Source: Nocardioides sp.
GTDB taxonomy: Bacteria; Actinomycetota; Actinomycetes; Propionibacteriales; Nocardioidaceae
DNA length: 51,237 bases
Direction: 5' to 3'
Assembly: GCA_030698375.1 (NCBI GenBank)
Contig: JAUYLL010000038.1
Location: 1-51,237 of the forward strand
Shown here: positions 1-8,038 of the stretch, piece by piece
Numbering within the stretch: position 1 is the stretch's first letter
Layout of the letters: each line of letters opens with the position of its first letter
The notes under the pieces: model-generated
What the model was told of the DNA's origin: nothing
Databases searched by the model: none
Seen by the model: the letters and a program-made list of their open reading frames with translations, nothing else
Position numbers and translations under genes: made by a program

Positions 1-31
1 GCGCCTCCGCCGGCGCGGCCGGTGCGCTGGC

Positions 32-37
32 TAGCGT
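32..37 (+). promoter_or_regulatory. -10 hexamer for a leaderless start
   Basis: TAGCGT lies seven bases before the ATG at 45. The same arrangement recurs throughout the window, so the transcript probably begins at or next to the start codon. No clear -35 is visible. Confidence 0.5.
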
Positions 38-44
38 GCGGGTC

Positions 45-839
45 ATGTCCGGTGTCGCCCGTCCTCGCGGTCCGCTGCCCGCACGCGTGTACTGGGTACG
101 GCGCCTGCTGGTGGCGGGTGTCGTGCTCGGGTTGGTCTTCGGGATCCGCGGGTTGCTGGACTCGTCGCCCGACGACACCGGCGTCACCACCGCCCGGCAG
201 GTCGGTTCGTCGGCGCAGGTCGCGGAGTCCGGGCCGACCGCCTCCGCCGGCCCGGACACCGACGCACGGGGCGAGCGGCGCCGCAAGGCCGAGAAGCCGA
301 AGAAGACCCCGCTGCCGGCGCCGACCGGTGTCTGCCTCGACACCGATGTCACCGTCACACCGCGCGTCGAGGGCGCGGCAGCCGGTGGCGGCGTGGCCAT
401 CGCGCTCGACCTCACCAGCTCGCTGTCGGTGGCCTGCACGTGGCGGGTCTCACCGCGCTCGGTCGTGGTCAGGCTCTCCTCGGGCAACGACCGGATCTGG
501 ACCAGCCAGGACTGCGCCCGCGCCATGCCGACCGAGGACGTCGTCGTCCGCCGTGACACCCCGGCGACGGTGACGATGACGTGGAACGGCAGACGCTCCG
601 ACGCGGAGTGCAGCCGCAACACCGCCTGGGCCCTCCCCGGCTACTACCACGTCGCCGCCGCGGCGTACGGCGGGTCGCCCACCGAGGTCCAGTTCCAGCT
701 CCGCACCCCTCAGGCCCCCGTCATCACCAAGACGGCCAAGCCGAAGCCGAAGGCCAAGGAGAGCGCGAAGCCCGAGTCCCGCCCGCGCCGGCAGCCCTCC
801 GGCGCCGTCGAGCCCGGCGACGACCAGCTTCAGGACTGA
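45..839 (+). CDS. Membrane-anchored hypothetical protein with extracytoplasmic Cys-containing domain
   Basis: A 264-residue protein I cannot assign to a named family. Arg-rich N-terminus, one membrane segment at about residues 18-38, then a low-complexity Ser/Pro/Lys-rich stretch to about residue 95. A folded-looking domain follows (about 95-230) with four Cys that could form disulfides, and the tail is Lys/Pro-rich. This is the layout of a type II anchored or exported cell-envelope protein. The ATG at 45 was preferred over a GTG at 36 because a TAGCGT -10 box sits seven bases before it and overlaps the GTG. It faces disA convergently, and the 3' end is followed at once by the 80-bp palindromic repeat. 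Function unknown. Confidence 0.7.
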   Translation: MSGVARPRGPLPARVYWVRRLLVAGVVLGLVFGIRGLLDSSPDDTGVTTARQVGSSAQVAESGPTASAGPDTDARGERRRKAEKPKKTPLPAPTGVCLDTDVTVTPRVEGAAAGGGVAIALDLTSSLSVACTWRVSPRSVVVRLSSGNDRIWTSQDCARAMPTEDVVVRRDTPATVTMTWNGRRSDAECSRNTAWALPGYYHVAAAAYGGSPTEVQFQLRTPQAPVITKTAKPKPKAKESAKPESRPRRQPSGAVEPGDDQLQD

Positions 840-840
840 C

Positions 841-920
841 GTCGAAAATCACTACACGTGTAGTGACCTTCGCAGTTGGGACACGTTCCTAGGGGTCAGA
901 ACTCGAAGAATGTCTACACG
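841..920. repeat. 80-bp dispersed repeat with perfect palindrome, copy 1
   Basis: The element begins with GTCGAAA, contains the perfect 18-nt palindrome TCACTACACGTGTAGTGA at 849-866, then GGACACGTTCC, and ends in CTACACG. A second copy of the same length lies at 30453-30532 with most positions identical. It sits in the 124-bp gap between the convergent hypothetical gene and disA. It could be a bidirectional terminator (stem with a 4-nt ACGT loop but no T-tract) or a protein-binding element. Confidence 0.85.
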
Positions 921-963
921 CAGCTGCGGAGCTGGCCGGCCGGGGCGATCGCTGACGAAGGCG

Positions 964-2049
964 TCAGACGTAGCGCTCGAGGATGCTGGACTCGGCGAGG
1001 CGTGAGAGGCCCTCGCGGACGGAGCGGGCGCGGAGCTCGCCGACGCCCTCGACGGCCTGCAGGTCGTCGACACCGGCGGAGAGCAGCTTCTGCAGGCTGC
1101 CGAAGTGCTCGACGAGACGCTCGACGACGGTCGGTGGGAGCCGGGGCACCTTGGCCAGCAGGCGGTACCCCCGCGGGGAGACCGCGCCGTCAAGGTGCTC
1201 GGCGGTGCCGAGCCCGACCGCCTTGGCAACGGCGGCGACGTCGACCAGCTCGGTGGGCAAGAGTCCCTCGAGCTCCTCGAGCACCGACTCCGCGCTCTTC
1301 CCGCGTCGCCCGTTGGGCAGGTAGTCACGGATGACGAGCTCCCGCTCGACGTCGACGCCGGTGATGAGCTCCTCGAGTTGCAGCGCCAGCAGACGGCCGT
1401 CGGAGCCGAGCTCGACGACGTAGTCCTCGATCTCGCGCGCGATCCGGGTGACCATCTCCAGTCGCTGGGCGACCACGGCGACGTCGCGCACGGTGACGAG
1501 GTCCTCGATCTCCAACGCGGACAGGGTCGACGAGACCTCGTCGAGCCGCATCTTGTAGCGCTCGAGGGTGGCCAGGGCCTGGTTGGCGCGCGAGAGGATC
1601 GCGCCGGAGTCCTCGAGGACGTAGCGGGTCTCGTCGACGTACACCGCGATGATCTGCATCGACTGCGACACCGAGATGACGGGGAAGCCAGTCTGTCGGG
1701 CGACCCGGTCGGCGGTGCGGTGCCGGGTGCCGGTCTCCTCGGAGTAGATCGACGGGTCCGGCATCAGGTGTACGGCGGCCCGCAGGATGCGTGAGGCGTC
1801 CTTGTCCAGGATGAGCGCCCCGTCCATCTTGGCCAGCTCGCGCAGTCCGGTCGCGGTGAAGGGCACGTCGAGGGTGAAGCCGCCGGTGGAGATGGAGTCG
1901 ACGACCTTGTCGGTGCCGAGGACGAGCAGCGCGCCCGTGCGGCCACGGAGGATCCGCTCGAGGCCGTCGCGCAGGGTGGTGCCCGGGGCGATCGAGGCGA
2001 GGGTGCTTCGCAGGCGGGACTGATCGTCCTGGCGGTCGTGCACGGCCAC
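964..2049 (-). CDS. disA: DNA integrity scanning protein, diadenylate cyclase DisA
   Basis: DisA joins two ATP into cyclic di-AMP and scans DNA for branched structures. The 361-residue length is normal for the family. The N-terminal DAC domain (about 20-150) shows both catalytic motifs, DGA at 76-78 and RHRT at 109-112. A helical linker follows, then a C-terminal helix-hairpin-helix DNA-binding region from about 290. The GTG at 2049 has an AGGGAG ribosome site nine bases upstream; a second GTG at 2043 is possible. It follows radA on the same strand after an 84-bp gap, the pairing known from Firmicutes and Actinobacteria where RadA modulates DisA. A TACACT hexamer in the gap suggests a promoter of its own. 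Confidence 0.96.
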   Translation of the reverse strand: MAVHDRQDDQSRLRSTLASIAPGTTLRDGLERILRGRTGALLVLGTDKVVDSISTGGFTLDVPFTATGLRELAKMDGALILDKDASRILRAAVHLMPDPSIYSEETGTRHRTADRVARQTGFPVISVSQSMQIIAVYVDETRYVLEDSGAILSRANQALATLERYKMRLDEVSSTLSALEIEDLVTVRDVAVVAQRLEMVTRIAREIEDYVVELGSDGRLLALQLEELITGVDVERELVIRDYLPNGRRGKSAESVLEELEGLLPTELVDVAAVAKAVGLGTAEHLDGAVSPRGYRLLAKVPRLPPTVVERLVEHFGSLQKLLSAGVDDLQAVEGVGELRARSVREGLSRLAESSILERYV

Positions 2050-2082
2050 TGCTGTGTGCTCCCTGATCTCGAGGTCCGCCTC

Positions 2083-2088
2083 AGTGTA
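2083..2088 (-). promoter_or_regulatory. Possible -10 of disA
   Basis: TACACT on the minus strand, in the gap between radA and disA, about 34 bases before the disA GTG. No convincing -35 is seen. The transcript from it would carry the AGGGAG ribosome site. Confidence 0.35.
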
Positions 2089-2133
2089 GGGCGTGGAACC
2101 GCTCGTGCGGCACCTCGACGGCTCGCGGCCCGC

Positions 2134-3576
2134 CTAGGCGCGGCGGGCGATCTCGAAGGCGTGGTTGAGGTGGGGCACCTCGACCAGGCGGACCCCGGCG
2201 GGCACCTTCACCTCGCCGGGGTCGACCAGCGGCGGCGCGAGGATCCGGGTGAACCCGAGTCGGGCGGCCTCGGCGACCCGCGGCGCGAGCCCGCGCACCG
2301 GGCGGATGTCACCCGAGAGCGCCACCTCGCCCAGGGCGATCACGTGGGCGGGCAGCGGGCGGTCGTGGACCGCGGAGTGCACCGCGAGCGTGACCGCGAG
2401 GTCGCAGGCGGGGTCGGTGATCCGCAGCCCGGCCACGGTGGAGACGTAGACGTCGCGGTCGGCCAGCCGCACCCCGCCGTACTTCTCGGTGACGGCCAGC
2501 AGCATCGCCAGGCGTGCGCTGTCGAGGCCGCTGACGGCGCGCCGCGCCTGCGGGGTGGTGCTCTGGGCGACCAGCGCCTGGAGCTCGGCGATCAGTGGGC
2601 GCCGCCCCTCCATCGAGACGGTCGTGCAGGTGCCCGCGACGGGCACGTCCCGCTGGGCACGGAACAGCTGGGAGGGGTCGACGACCGGGCTCAGGCCGGA
2701 GTCGCGCTGCTCGAAGCAGGCGACCTCGTCGGCGGGGCCGAAGCGGTTCTTCGTCGCGCGTAGCAGACGCAGCGGGGTGTGCCGGTCACCCTCGAAGGTG
2801 AGGACGGTGTCGACGAGGTGCTCGAGCGCACGCGGACCGGCCACGCTGTTCTCCTTCGTCGACTGCCCGATGAGCAGCAGGGGGACGCCGGCGCGCTTCG
2901 CCCAGGCCGTGAGCACCTGGGTCACCCCGGTGACTTGGCTGATCCCGCCGGAGCGGCCGTCGATGGCGCCTGAGGCGAGGGTCTGCACGGAGTCGACGAC
3001 CACCAGCGCGGGGTCGCTGGCCTCGATGTGGCCGAGGACGACCTCGAGGTCGGTCTCGTCGGCGACCAGCAGGCGGGGACTGCTGGCGCCGATGCGTTGG
3101 GCACGCACCCCGATCTGTTCGCCGGACTCCTCGCCGGAGACGTAGAGGACGGTGCGTGGCGCGAGGGTGCCCATCGCCACCGAGGTGGCGGCGCCGGCGC
3201 TGAAGGCCTGGGCCACCTCGAGGAGCAGCGTCGACTTGCCGACCCCCGGCTCGCCGGCGAGCAGGAGCACCTGGCCGGGGACCAGCCCGCCGCCCAGCAC
3301 CCGGTCGAACTCCGGCAGGCCGGTGGGGATGCGCTTGACGCGCTCCGCGGAGACCTCCCCGACCGCGCGCGCGGGGCGCGCCGGCGCCACCGGTGCGGGA
3401 GCCCGGCCGGCCGTCGTGCCGAGCCCGCCGCCCGAGCCGCCCCCGGTGGTCTGCTCGACCATCGTGGAGAACTCGCGGCACCCGCCGCAGCGGCCCACCC
3501 ACTTCGACGTCTCCCAGCCACAGGCCGAGCACCGGTAGGTCGTCCGGATCCGCCCGGCGCGTGCTGCTCCACTCAT
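2134..3576 (-). CDS. radA: DNA repair protein RadA (Sms)
   Basis: RadA is a RecA-like ATPase that promotes branch migration and processing of recombination intermediates. The 480 residues show a zinc finger (C16xxC19 and C30xxC33), a Walker A motif GEPGVGKST, the RadA signature KNRFG, and a C-terminal Lon-protease-like domain without protease function. The reading frame stays open far upstream (to about 4695), but family alignment starts at MSGAARAG. That ATG at 3576 has TACCGT seven bases before it, the leaderless pattern. It lies upstream of disA on the same strand and is divergent from the LacI-type gene. Confidence 0.96.
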   Translation of the reverse strand: MSGAARAGRIRTTYRCSACGWETSKWVGRCGGCREFSTMVEQTTGGGSGGGLGTTAGRAPAPVAPARPARAVGEVSAERVKRIPTGLPEFDRVLGGGLVPGQVLLLAGEPGVGKSTLLLEVAQAFSAGAATSVAMGTLAPRTVLYVSGEESGEQIGVRAQRIGASSPRLLVADETDLEVVLGHIEASDPALVVVDSVQTLASGAIDGRSGGISQVTGVTQVLTAWAKRAGVPLLLIGQSTKENSVAGPRALEHLVDTVLTFEGDRHTPLRLLRATKNRFGPADEVACFEQRDSGLSPVVDPSQLFRAQRDVPVAGTCTTVSMEGRRPLIAELQALVAQSTTPQARRAVSGLDSARLAMLLAVTEKYGGVRLADRDVYVSTVAGLRITDPACDLAVTLAVHSAVHDRPLPAHVIALGEVALSGDIRPVRGLAPRVAEAARLGFTRILAPPLVDPGEVKVPAGVRLVEVPHLNHAFEIARRA

Positions 3577-3583
3577 GCCAGGC

Positions 3584-3589
3584 ACGGTA
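3584..3589 (-). promoter_or_regulatory. -10 hexamer for leaderless radA
   Basis: TACCGT on the minus strand, seven bases before the radA ATG. It defines the start codon in a frame that otherwise stays open for another 1.1 kb. Confidence 0.5.
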
Positions 3590-3655
3590 GGCGACGCCAC
3601 CGACGGTCGCGGTTGACGCACCGGAGGGCAGCGGGCGATCATCGGGGCCACCTGG

Positions 3656-3668
3656 TTGGAACGATCAA
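3656..3668. promoter_or_regulatory. Candidate LacI-type operator
   Basis: TTGGAACGATCAA has TTG/CAA ends around a central C-G step, as LacI/GalR operators do, but the inner arms do not match each other well. It lies 41 bases before the LacI-type gene, where an autoregulatory site would be expected. Confidence 0.25.
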
Positions 3669-3708
3669 GAATGACGCGGGAGACCGGGTGGAGGAGAGGG
3701 ACGCAGAG

Positions 3709-4758
3709 ATGGCACGCCGTGTGCCCGCCGCAGGTGGACACGCCGGGGACCCGTCGGTCGCCCCGACGTTGGCGACCGTCGCGGCCCGGGCCGGGGTCTC
3801 CCGGCAGACGGTCTCGAACGCGATCAACAACCCCGCGCTCCTGGCCGAGGAGACCCTCGGGAAGGTCGAGCGCGCCATCGCCGACCTGGGCTACTCGCCG
3901 AACCTCGCCGCACGCTCCCTGCGGACCCGGGCGACCCGGCTGATCGGCCTGCCGTTCGAGCCGGCCCAGGAGGGCACGGCCAACGCGCTGATGGACCGGT
4001 TCGTGCACACCCTCGTGGAGAGCACCCGCGAGATCGGCTACCACGTGCTCCTCTTCGCCGCCGACGCCGAGGACGCCGAGCAGGGTTATGAACGGATGCT
4101 GCGCTCCACCGCCGTCGATGCGTTCGTCGTCACCGAGACCTACCGCGGCAGCCCGCAGGTGGAGTACCTCCAGCGTCGCGGCGCGCTCTTCGTCGCCTTC
4201 GGCCGCCCCTGGGACGCCCCGGACGCCACCCACCCCTGGGTCGACGTCGACGGCGCGGCCGGCGCGGCCCTGGCCACCGCACACCTGGCCGACCGCGGCC
4301 ACGAGGTGATCGCCTGGCTCGGGTGGACGACCGACCAGCCCATCGGCGAGGACCGGCGCTCGGGCTGGATGCGGACGATGCGCGAGCGGGGGCTCGACAC
4401 CACCCGGCTCAGTGCGCGCGGCGACGGCACCCTCGAGTACGGCCGCCGCGCCACGCACGCCCTCCTGGACGCCCGCAAGCCCACCGGGCTGGTCTGCGCC
4501 AGCGACACCGTCGCGATGGGCGCCCTGCGGGCCCTGCACGAGCGCGGGCTCGCCCCCGGCCGCGACATCGCCGTCGTCGGCTTCGACGACTCCCTCGCGG
4601 CCCAGGTCGCCAGCCCGGGCCTCTCCTCGGTCCGTCAGCCCCTTGAGGACATCGCGCTCGGCGTCGTCGAGCGCCTCGAGCGGCTGCTCACCCACCGCCC
4701 CGTCGACGAGCCCGGCCTGCTCCTGCAGCCCACCCTCGTTGTCCGCGACACCAGCTGA
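3709..4758 (+). CDS. LacI-family transcriptional regulator
   Basis: A 349-residue regulator. The N-terminal LacI helix-turn-helix (about residues 18-65) carries TLATVAARAGVSRQTVSNAI and the hinge-helix region LAARSLRT. A periplasmic-binding-protein-like sensor domain follows (about 72-345) with the usual VGFDDSLAAQVASPGLSSVRQP near the C-terminus. The ATG at 3709 is preceded by GGAGAGGG; the frame is open upstream but that part lies antisense to radA. No sugar transport or catabolic gene adjoins it, so the ligand cannot be guessed. It ends 7 bp from the convergent methyltransferase gene. Confidence 0.93.
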   Translation: MARRVPAAGGHAGDPSVAPTLATVAARAGVSRQTVSNAINNPALLAEETLGKVERAIADLGYSPNLAARSLRTRATRLIGLPFEPAQEGTANALMDRFVHTLVESTREIGYHVLLFAADAEDAEQGYERMLRSTAVDAFVVTETYRGSPQVEYLQRRGALFVAFGRPWDAPDATHPWVDVDGAAGAALATAHLADRGHEVIAWLGWTTDQPIGEDRRSGWMRTMRERGLDTTRLSARGDGTLEYGRRATHALLDARKPTGLVCASDTVAMGALRALHERGLAPGRDIAVVGFDDSLAAQVASPGLSSVRQPLEDIALGVVERLERLLTHRPVDEPGLLLQPTLVVRDTS

Positions 4759-4765
4759 GCACTGC

Positions 4766-5458
4766 TCAGAAGTGCCGCCACCACAGGTTCACGGCGTAGT
4801 CGACCTCGAGCCCGTCGTGCACGGCGAGGGCAGCCTCGGCGGTGGCGGCGTCGAACTCGATGCGCACCACCGCCTCGAGGTCGGCGCGGGAGGTGAACGA
4901 CCAGCGCATGTCGACCGGCTCCCTGGTCCAGCCGTGCCGGGACCAGAACCGTTCGGTGGCCACCGGGTCGACGCGGTCGGCGTACCCCCGGCGGAACCAG
5001 CCCCCGAAGGTGCTGCGCGTGGGGTCGTTGTCGACGACGAACGCGGTGCCGCCGCGCCGCACGACCCGGTCGAGCTCACGCAGCCCGGGCTCGCAGCCGG
5101 GGCCGAAGAAGTAGGCCCACCGGGCCTGGACGACGTCCACCGAGGCCGGGGGCAGAGGGAGGTCCGTGGCGCTGCCCTGCAGCACCCGCACCCCCGCCAC
5201 CTCCTTCGTACGCCGACGCGCGATCGCCGCGAGCCCGGGGTGCGGCTCGACCCCCACCACCGACCCGGCGGCGGGTCCGCCCTCCAGGCCGGCCCAACGG
5301 CCCAGGTGGAAGCCGGTGCCGCACCCGACGTCGAGGAACGCGCGTCCGGTCCACTCGGCGATCCGGGTCATAGCGGACTCGATCGCCCGATCCGGGTCGA
5401 CGGCCCGGTTCTCGACCTCGTAGGTCGCGGTGTGGTGCCAGATGTTCGGTGAGGGCAC
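4766..5458 (-). CDS. Class I SAM-dependent methyltransferase
   Basis: About 230 residues with a Rossmann-type methyltransferase core: motif I LDVGCGTGFHLGRWAG, an acidic motif II (VVGVEPHPG), SATDLPLPPASVDVVQARWAYFFG as motif III/IV, and LRELDRVVRRGGTAFVV. Members of this methyltransferase 11/25 group act on small molecules or lipids; the substrate is not evident. The start is uncertain. The GTG at 5458 (MPSPNIWHH...) was chosen as a plausible N-terminus, the GTG at 5482 is also in frame, and neither has a strong ribosome site. It lies 71 bp downstream of the glyoxalase-fold gene on the same strand. Confidence 0.85.
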   Translation of the reverse strand: MPSPNIWHHTATYEVENRAVDPDRAIESAMTRIAEWTGRAFLDVGCGTGFHLGRWAGLEGGPAAGSVVGVEPHPGLAAIARRRTKEVAGVRVLQGSATDLPLPPASVDVVQARWAYFFGPGCEPGLRELDRVVRRGGTAFVVDNDPTRSTFGGWFRRGYADRVDPVATERFWSRHGWTREPVDMRWSFTSRADLEAVVRIEFDAATAEAALAVHDGLEVDYAVNLWWRHF

Positions 5459-5529
5459 CGCGCCGGCCGAGAGGCCGCGCACGGTCGTCGCCGGCGCCGG
5501 ACGGGGTACGCCGCCGGGGCGGGGAACGC

Positions 5530-6168
5530 TCAGATCCGGACCAGGCCGTGGGGGGTCTGGAACTGCGCGGCGAGGAGCCCGGGGGTGCCGTGCGGGGCAA
5601 CCCACTCGACCTTGACGTCCTCGAGCGGCTTGTCGACGTCGTGGCCCAGCCAGTCGCTGACGCGTCCGGGGTCGCCGGCGATCTCCAGGGTGTCCAGGGA
5701 GATGTCGCCCGAGGCGTTGGCCGCGGGGCGGTCCTCCACCGGCGAGGTCCACTTCACGAAGAACGGCAGCTGCGGGTCGGCCTGCAGGCCCTTGACGCCG
5801 ATCTGCTCCCAGAGCAGCTCGGTGCCGTCGGGGCGGTGCCGGTTGCCGGGGACGGCCTTGCGGCCCAGGCGCTCCTCGTACTTGGCGAGGTCGCGCACCC
5901 GCACCACCCAGCCCAGCCACCCGCCGCCGAGCTCGGAGCGCGCGCGCACCGCCTGGCCGAAGGGAGCCTTGTCGGAGGCCGGGTGGTCGAGCACCTCGAC
6001 GACCTCGACGTAGACGTGGTCGCTCAGGGCGAGGGTCATGTTGCGCGTGCCGAAACGCGGGTGGATCCCCCCGTCGGTGAACTTCTCCCCGAGGAGTTCA
6101 CCGAGGCGCTGCGCGGTGCTGGCGAGGCCGTCGGGGCCGGCGGCGTACGAGACGTGGTCCAGGCGCAT
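5530..6168 (-). CDS. VOC-superfamily glyoxalase-like protein
   Basis: A 212-residue protein beginning MRLDHVSYAAGPDGLASTAQ and continuing GGIHPRFGTRNMTLALSDHVYVEVVEV. This is the pattern of the glyoxalase-like (PF13468-type) group in the vicinal-oxygen-chelate fold: an N-terminal His followed by a Glu-containing strand (YVEVVEV) that could bind metal. The substrate is unknown. The ATG at 6168 is fixed by the family N-terminus and by CACAAT six bases upstream; an in-frame extension to 7011 overlaps the next gene and is rejected. Confidence 0.82.
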   Translation of the reverse strand: MRLDHVSYAAGPDGLASTAQRLGELLGEKFTDGGIHPRFGTRNMTLALSDHVYVEVVEVLDHPASDKAPFGQAVRARSELGGGWLGWVVRVRDLAKYEERLGRKAVPGNRHRPDGTELLWEQIGVKGLQADPQLPFFVKWTSPVEDRPAANASGDISLDTLEIAGDPGRVSDWLGHDVDKPLEDVKVEWVAPHGTPGLLAAQFQTPHGLVRI

Positions 6169-6174
6169 TCCTGC

Positions 6175-6180
6175 ATTGTG
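6175..6180 (-). promoter_or_regulatory. -10 hexamer for a leaderless start
   Basis: CACAAT on the minus strand, six bases before the ATG of the VOC-fold protein. It is a weaker variant of the TANNNT-N6 arrangement seen elsewhere. Confidence 0.35.
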
Positions 6181-6257
6181 ACCCTTGCCTCGTCGACGCC
6201 GGACGCCGGGGGGTATCACCCCCGGAGCTCTCGACGGCTCGACCGTCCAGGCCCGGC

Positions 6258-7043
6258 TCAGCCCGAGTGCCGGGAGGCGGGGTGGATCGCCAGCTGCGCG
6301 CGGGCTGCCAGGTGCCGCGAGCAGTGGTCGGCGAGCTCGTCGTACCCCGGGCGCCCCATCAGCGCGACCAGCTCGGCCTCGTGGGTGACGTAGACCGGCT
6401 CGGGAGCGACGTGCGCCTCGGTGTTGCCCGAGCAGTACCAGTCGAGGTCGTGGCCGCCCGGGCCCCAGCCGCGCCGGTCGTACTCGGTGATCGTCACCTC
6501 GGTGTACTCGGTGCCGTCGGCGAGCTCCACCTCGCGGAACAGCCGCCGCATCGGCAGCTGCCAGCACACGTCGGGCTTCGTCTCGACGAAGTGGATGCCC
6601 TCGCGCTCGGCCTGGTGGTGGAAGGCGCAGCCCTCGCCGCCGGCGAACCCGGGGCGGTTGAAGAACACGCAGGCGCCCTCGTGGACGAGCGTCTTCCGCT
6701 CGTTGTCCTCGATCTCGATCCACTGCCGCTGCTTGCGCTTCACACCCCGTCGGTCGTCGGGACGCCCGACGTCGTGCAGCTGCCAGTGCTCGGGCTCGAG
6801 CCGGTCGACCCAGCCGGCGACGCGGTCCTCGTCCTCGTCGTCGGCGAAGTGCGCGCCGAGGGTGCAGCAGCCGTAGTCGGGGCGGTCGGCGTGGATGCCG
6901 GCGCACCCGCCGCCGAAGATGCAGGTCCAGCTCGAGGTGAGCCAGGTGAGGTCGCAGCGGAAGACCTGGCCGCCGTGGCCGGGGTCGGCGGGGTCGGCGA
7001 ACTCGACCCACGCGCGGGGGAACACCAGGTCGACCTCAGGCAC
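6258..7043 (-). CDS. Cys-rich conserved actinobacterial protein of unknown function
   Basis: A 261-residue protein with striking conserved-looking Cys spacing: CIFGGGC (41-47), a CC pair (59-60), [15 protein letters not shown], and single Cys in VCWQLP, WYCSG and DHCSRH. His and acidic residues around them suggest metal or iron-sulfur binding. No signal peptide or membrane segment. From memory similar proteins are common in Streptomyces and relatives and remain uncharacterised. The GTG at 7043 was chosen over the GTG at 7049 because TAGGGT lies six bases before the former and would overlap the latter. Divergent from the Ppx/GppA gene with 53 bp between the start codons. Confidence 0.78.
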   Translation of the reverse strand: MPEVDLVFPRAWVEFADPADPGHGGQVFRCDLTWLTSSWTCIFGGGCAGIHADRPDYGCCTLGAHFADDEDEDRVAGWVDRLEPEHWQLHDVGRPDDRRGVKRKQRQWIEIEDNERKTLVHEGACVFFNRPGFAGGEGCAFHHQAEREGIHFVETKPDVCWQLPMRRLFREVELADGTEYTEVTITEYDRRGWGPGGHDLDWYCSGNTEAHVAPEPVYVTHEAELVALMGRPGYDELADHCSRHLAARAQLAIHPASRHSG

Positions 7044-7049
7044 GCGCAC

Positions 7050-7090
7050 ACCCTACGGCCGGTGCCCAGGCGCCACCGGACCGGTAGTTT
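7050..7090. promoter_or_regulatory. Divergent leaderless promoters (Cys-rich protein / Ppx)
   Basis: On the minus strand TAGGGT (7055-7050) is six bases before the GTG at 7043. On the plus strand TAGTTT (7085-7090) is six bases before the ATG at 7097. The two -10 boxes lie back to back in a 53-bp gap, so both mRNAs should be leaderless. Confidence 0.6.
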
Positions 7091-7096
7091 GGGTGC

Positions 7097-8038
7097 ATGA
7101 GGCTCGGCGTGCTCGACATCGGTTCGAACACCGGTCACCTGCTCGTCGTCGACGCGCACGGGGGCGCGGCGCCGCTGCCGGCGTACTCCTACAAGCAGCG
7201 GCTGCGCCTGGGCGAGCACCTCGACGACGACGGCGCCGTCTCCGACGAGGGCCGGGACGCGCTCGTCGGGTTCGTGGCCGACGCCCTCGAGGTGGCCGAG
7301 ACCAAGGGCTGCGAGGAGATGCTCGCCTTCGCCACCTCGGCGGTCCGCGACGCCACCAACTGCGACGAGGTGCTGGGCGCGGTCCGGGACCGCACCGACG
7401 TGACGGTCGAGGTGCTGGACGGCGAGGACGAGGCCGGACTGACCTTCCTCGCTGTGCGTCGCTGGTTCGGCTGGTCCTCGGGCAGGCTGGCCGTCTTCGA
7501 CATCGGCGGTGGGTCGCTGGAGGTCGCTGCCGGGGCGGACGAGTCCCCCGACGTGGCCTGGTCGTTGCCCCTGGGCGTGGGGCGCATCACCCGGCGCTGG
7601 TTCAGCGAGGACCAGCCGCGCACCGAGTCCGACCTGCGCGAGGTACGCCGCAAGCTGCGCGCCGAGATCGCCCGCGATGCCGGCTCCGTGCTGCGTGGCG
7701 GCACCCCCGACCACGCGGTCGCCACCTCGAAGACCTTCCGCACCCTGGCCCGCATCTGCGGCGCCGCACCGTCCGCGGAGGGCCCGCTCGTGCGCCGCAC
7801 GCTCGCAGCCTCCGACCTGGCCAACTGGCTGCCCAAGATCGCCGCCATGCGGTGGGAGGAGATCGCCGAGCTGCCCGGGGTCTCCGCATCGCGTTCCCAC
7901 CAGGTGCTGGCTGGTGCGCTGGTGGCCGAGGCGGTGCTCGACATCTTCGGCCTCGACGGGCTCGAGGTCTGCCCGTGGGCGCTGCGTGAAGGGGTCATCC
8001 TCGAGCGGCTGGACCAGATGAGCGTGCGGCAGCGGTGA
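7097..8038 (+). CDS. Ppx/GppA-family exopolyphosphatase / pppGpp phosphohydrolase
   Basis: A 313-residue ASKHA-fold phosphatase, the length of the single-domain actinobacterial proteins (Rv0496-like) and shorter than E. coli Ppx. It has the phosphate-binding loop [13 protein letters not shown] (4-16), [11 protein letters not shown] (about 78-88), the DGEDEA segment holding the expected catalytic Glu, and DIGGGSLEV (135-143). It hydrolyses terminal phosphates of polyphosphate and/or pppGpp; the sequence alone does not decide which. Its stop overlaps the following isomerase-like gene by 4 bp (GTGA), so the two are probably cotranscribed. Confidence 0.92.
   Translation: MRLGVLDIGSNTGHLLVVDAHGGAAPLPAYSYKQRLRLGEHLDDDGAVSDEGRDALVGFVADALEVAETKGCEEMLAFATSAVRDATNCDEVLGAVRDRTDVTVEVLDGEDEAGLTFLAVRRWFGWSSGRLAVFDIGGGSLEVAAGADESPDVAWSLPLGVGRITRRWFSEDQPRTESDLREVRRKLRAEIARDAGSVLRGGTPDHAVATSKTFRTLARICGAAPSAEGPLVRRTLAASDLANWLPKIAAMRWEEIAELPGVSASRSHQVLAGALVAEAVLDIFGLDGLEVCPWALREGVILERLDQMSVRQR

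Noticed and set aside
3577-4695. Long open extension upstream of radA on the minus strand (would give about 850 residues)
   Set aside because: It is antisense to the LacI-type gene, has no family similarity, and the zinc-finger N-terminus of RadA starts at 3576 with a -10 box just before it.
4412-5452. Long plus-strand open frame across the LacI 3' end and methyltransferase
   Set aside because: Arg/Ser/Pro-rich shadow frame typical of high-GC DNA; both strands already carry genes with clear domains.
6169-7011. Extension of the VOC-fold protein into the Cys-rich gene
   Set aside because: Arg/Pro-rich shadow translation; overlaps a well-supported gene on the same strand in another frame.
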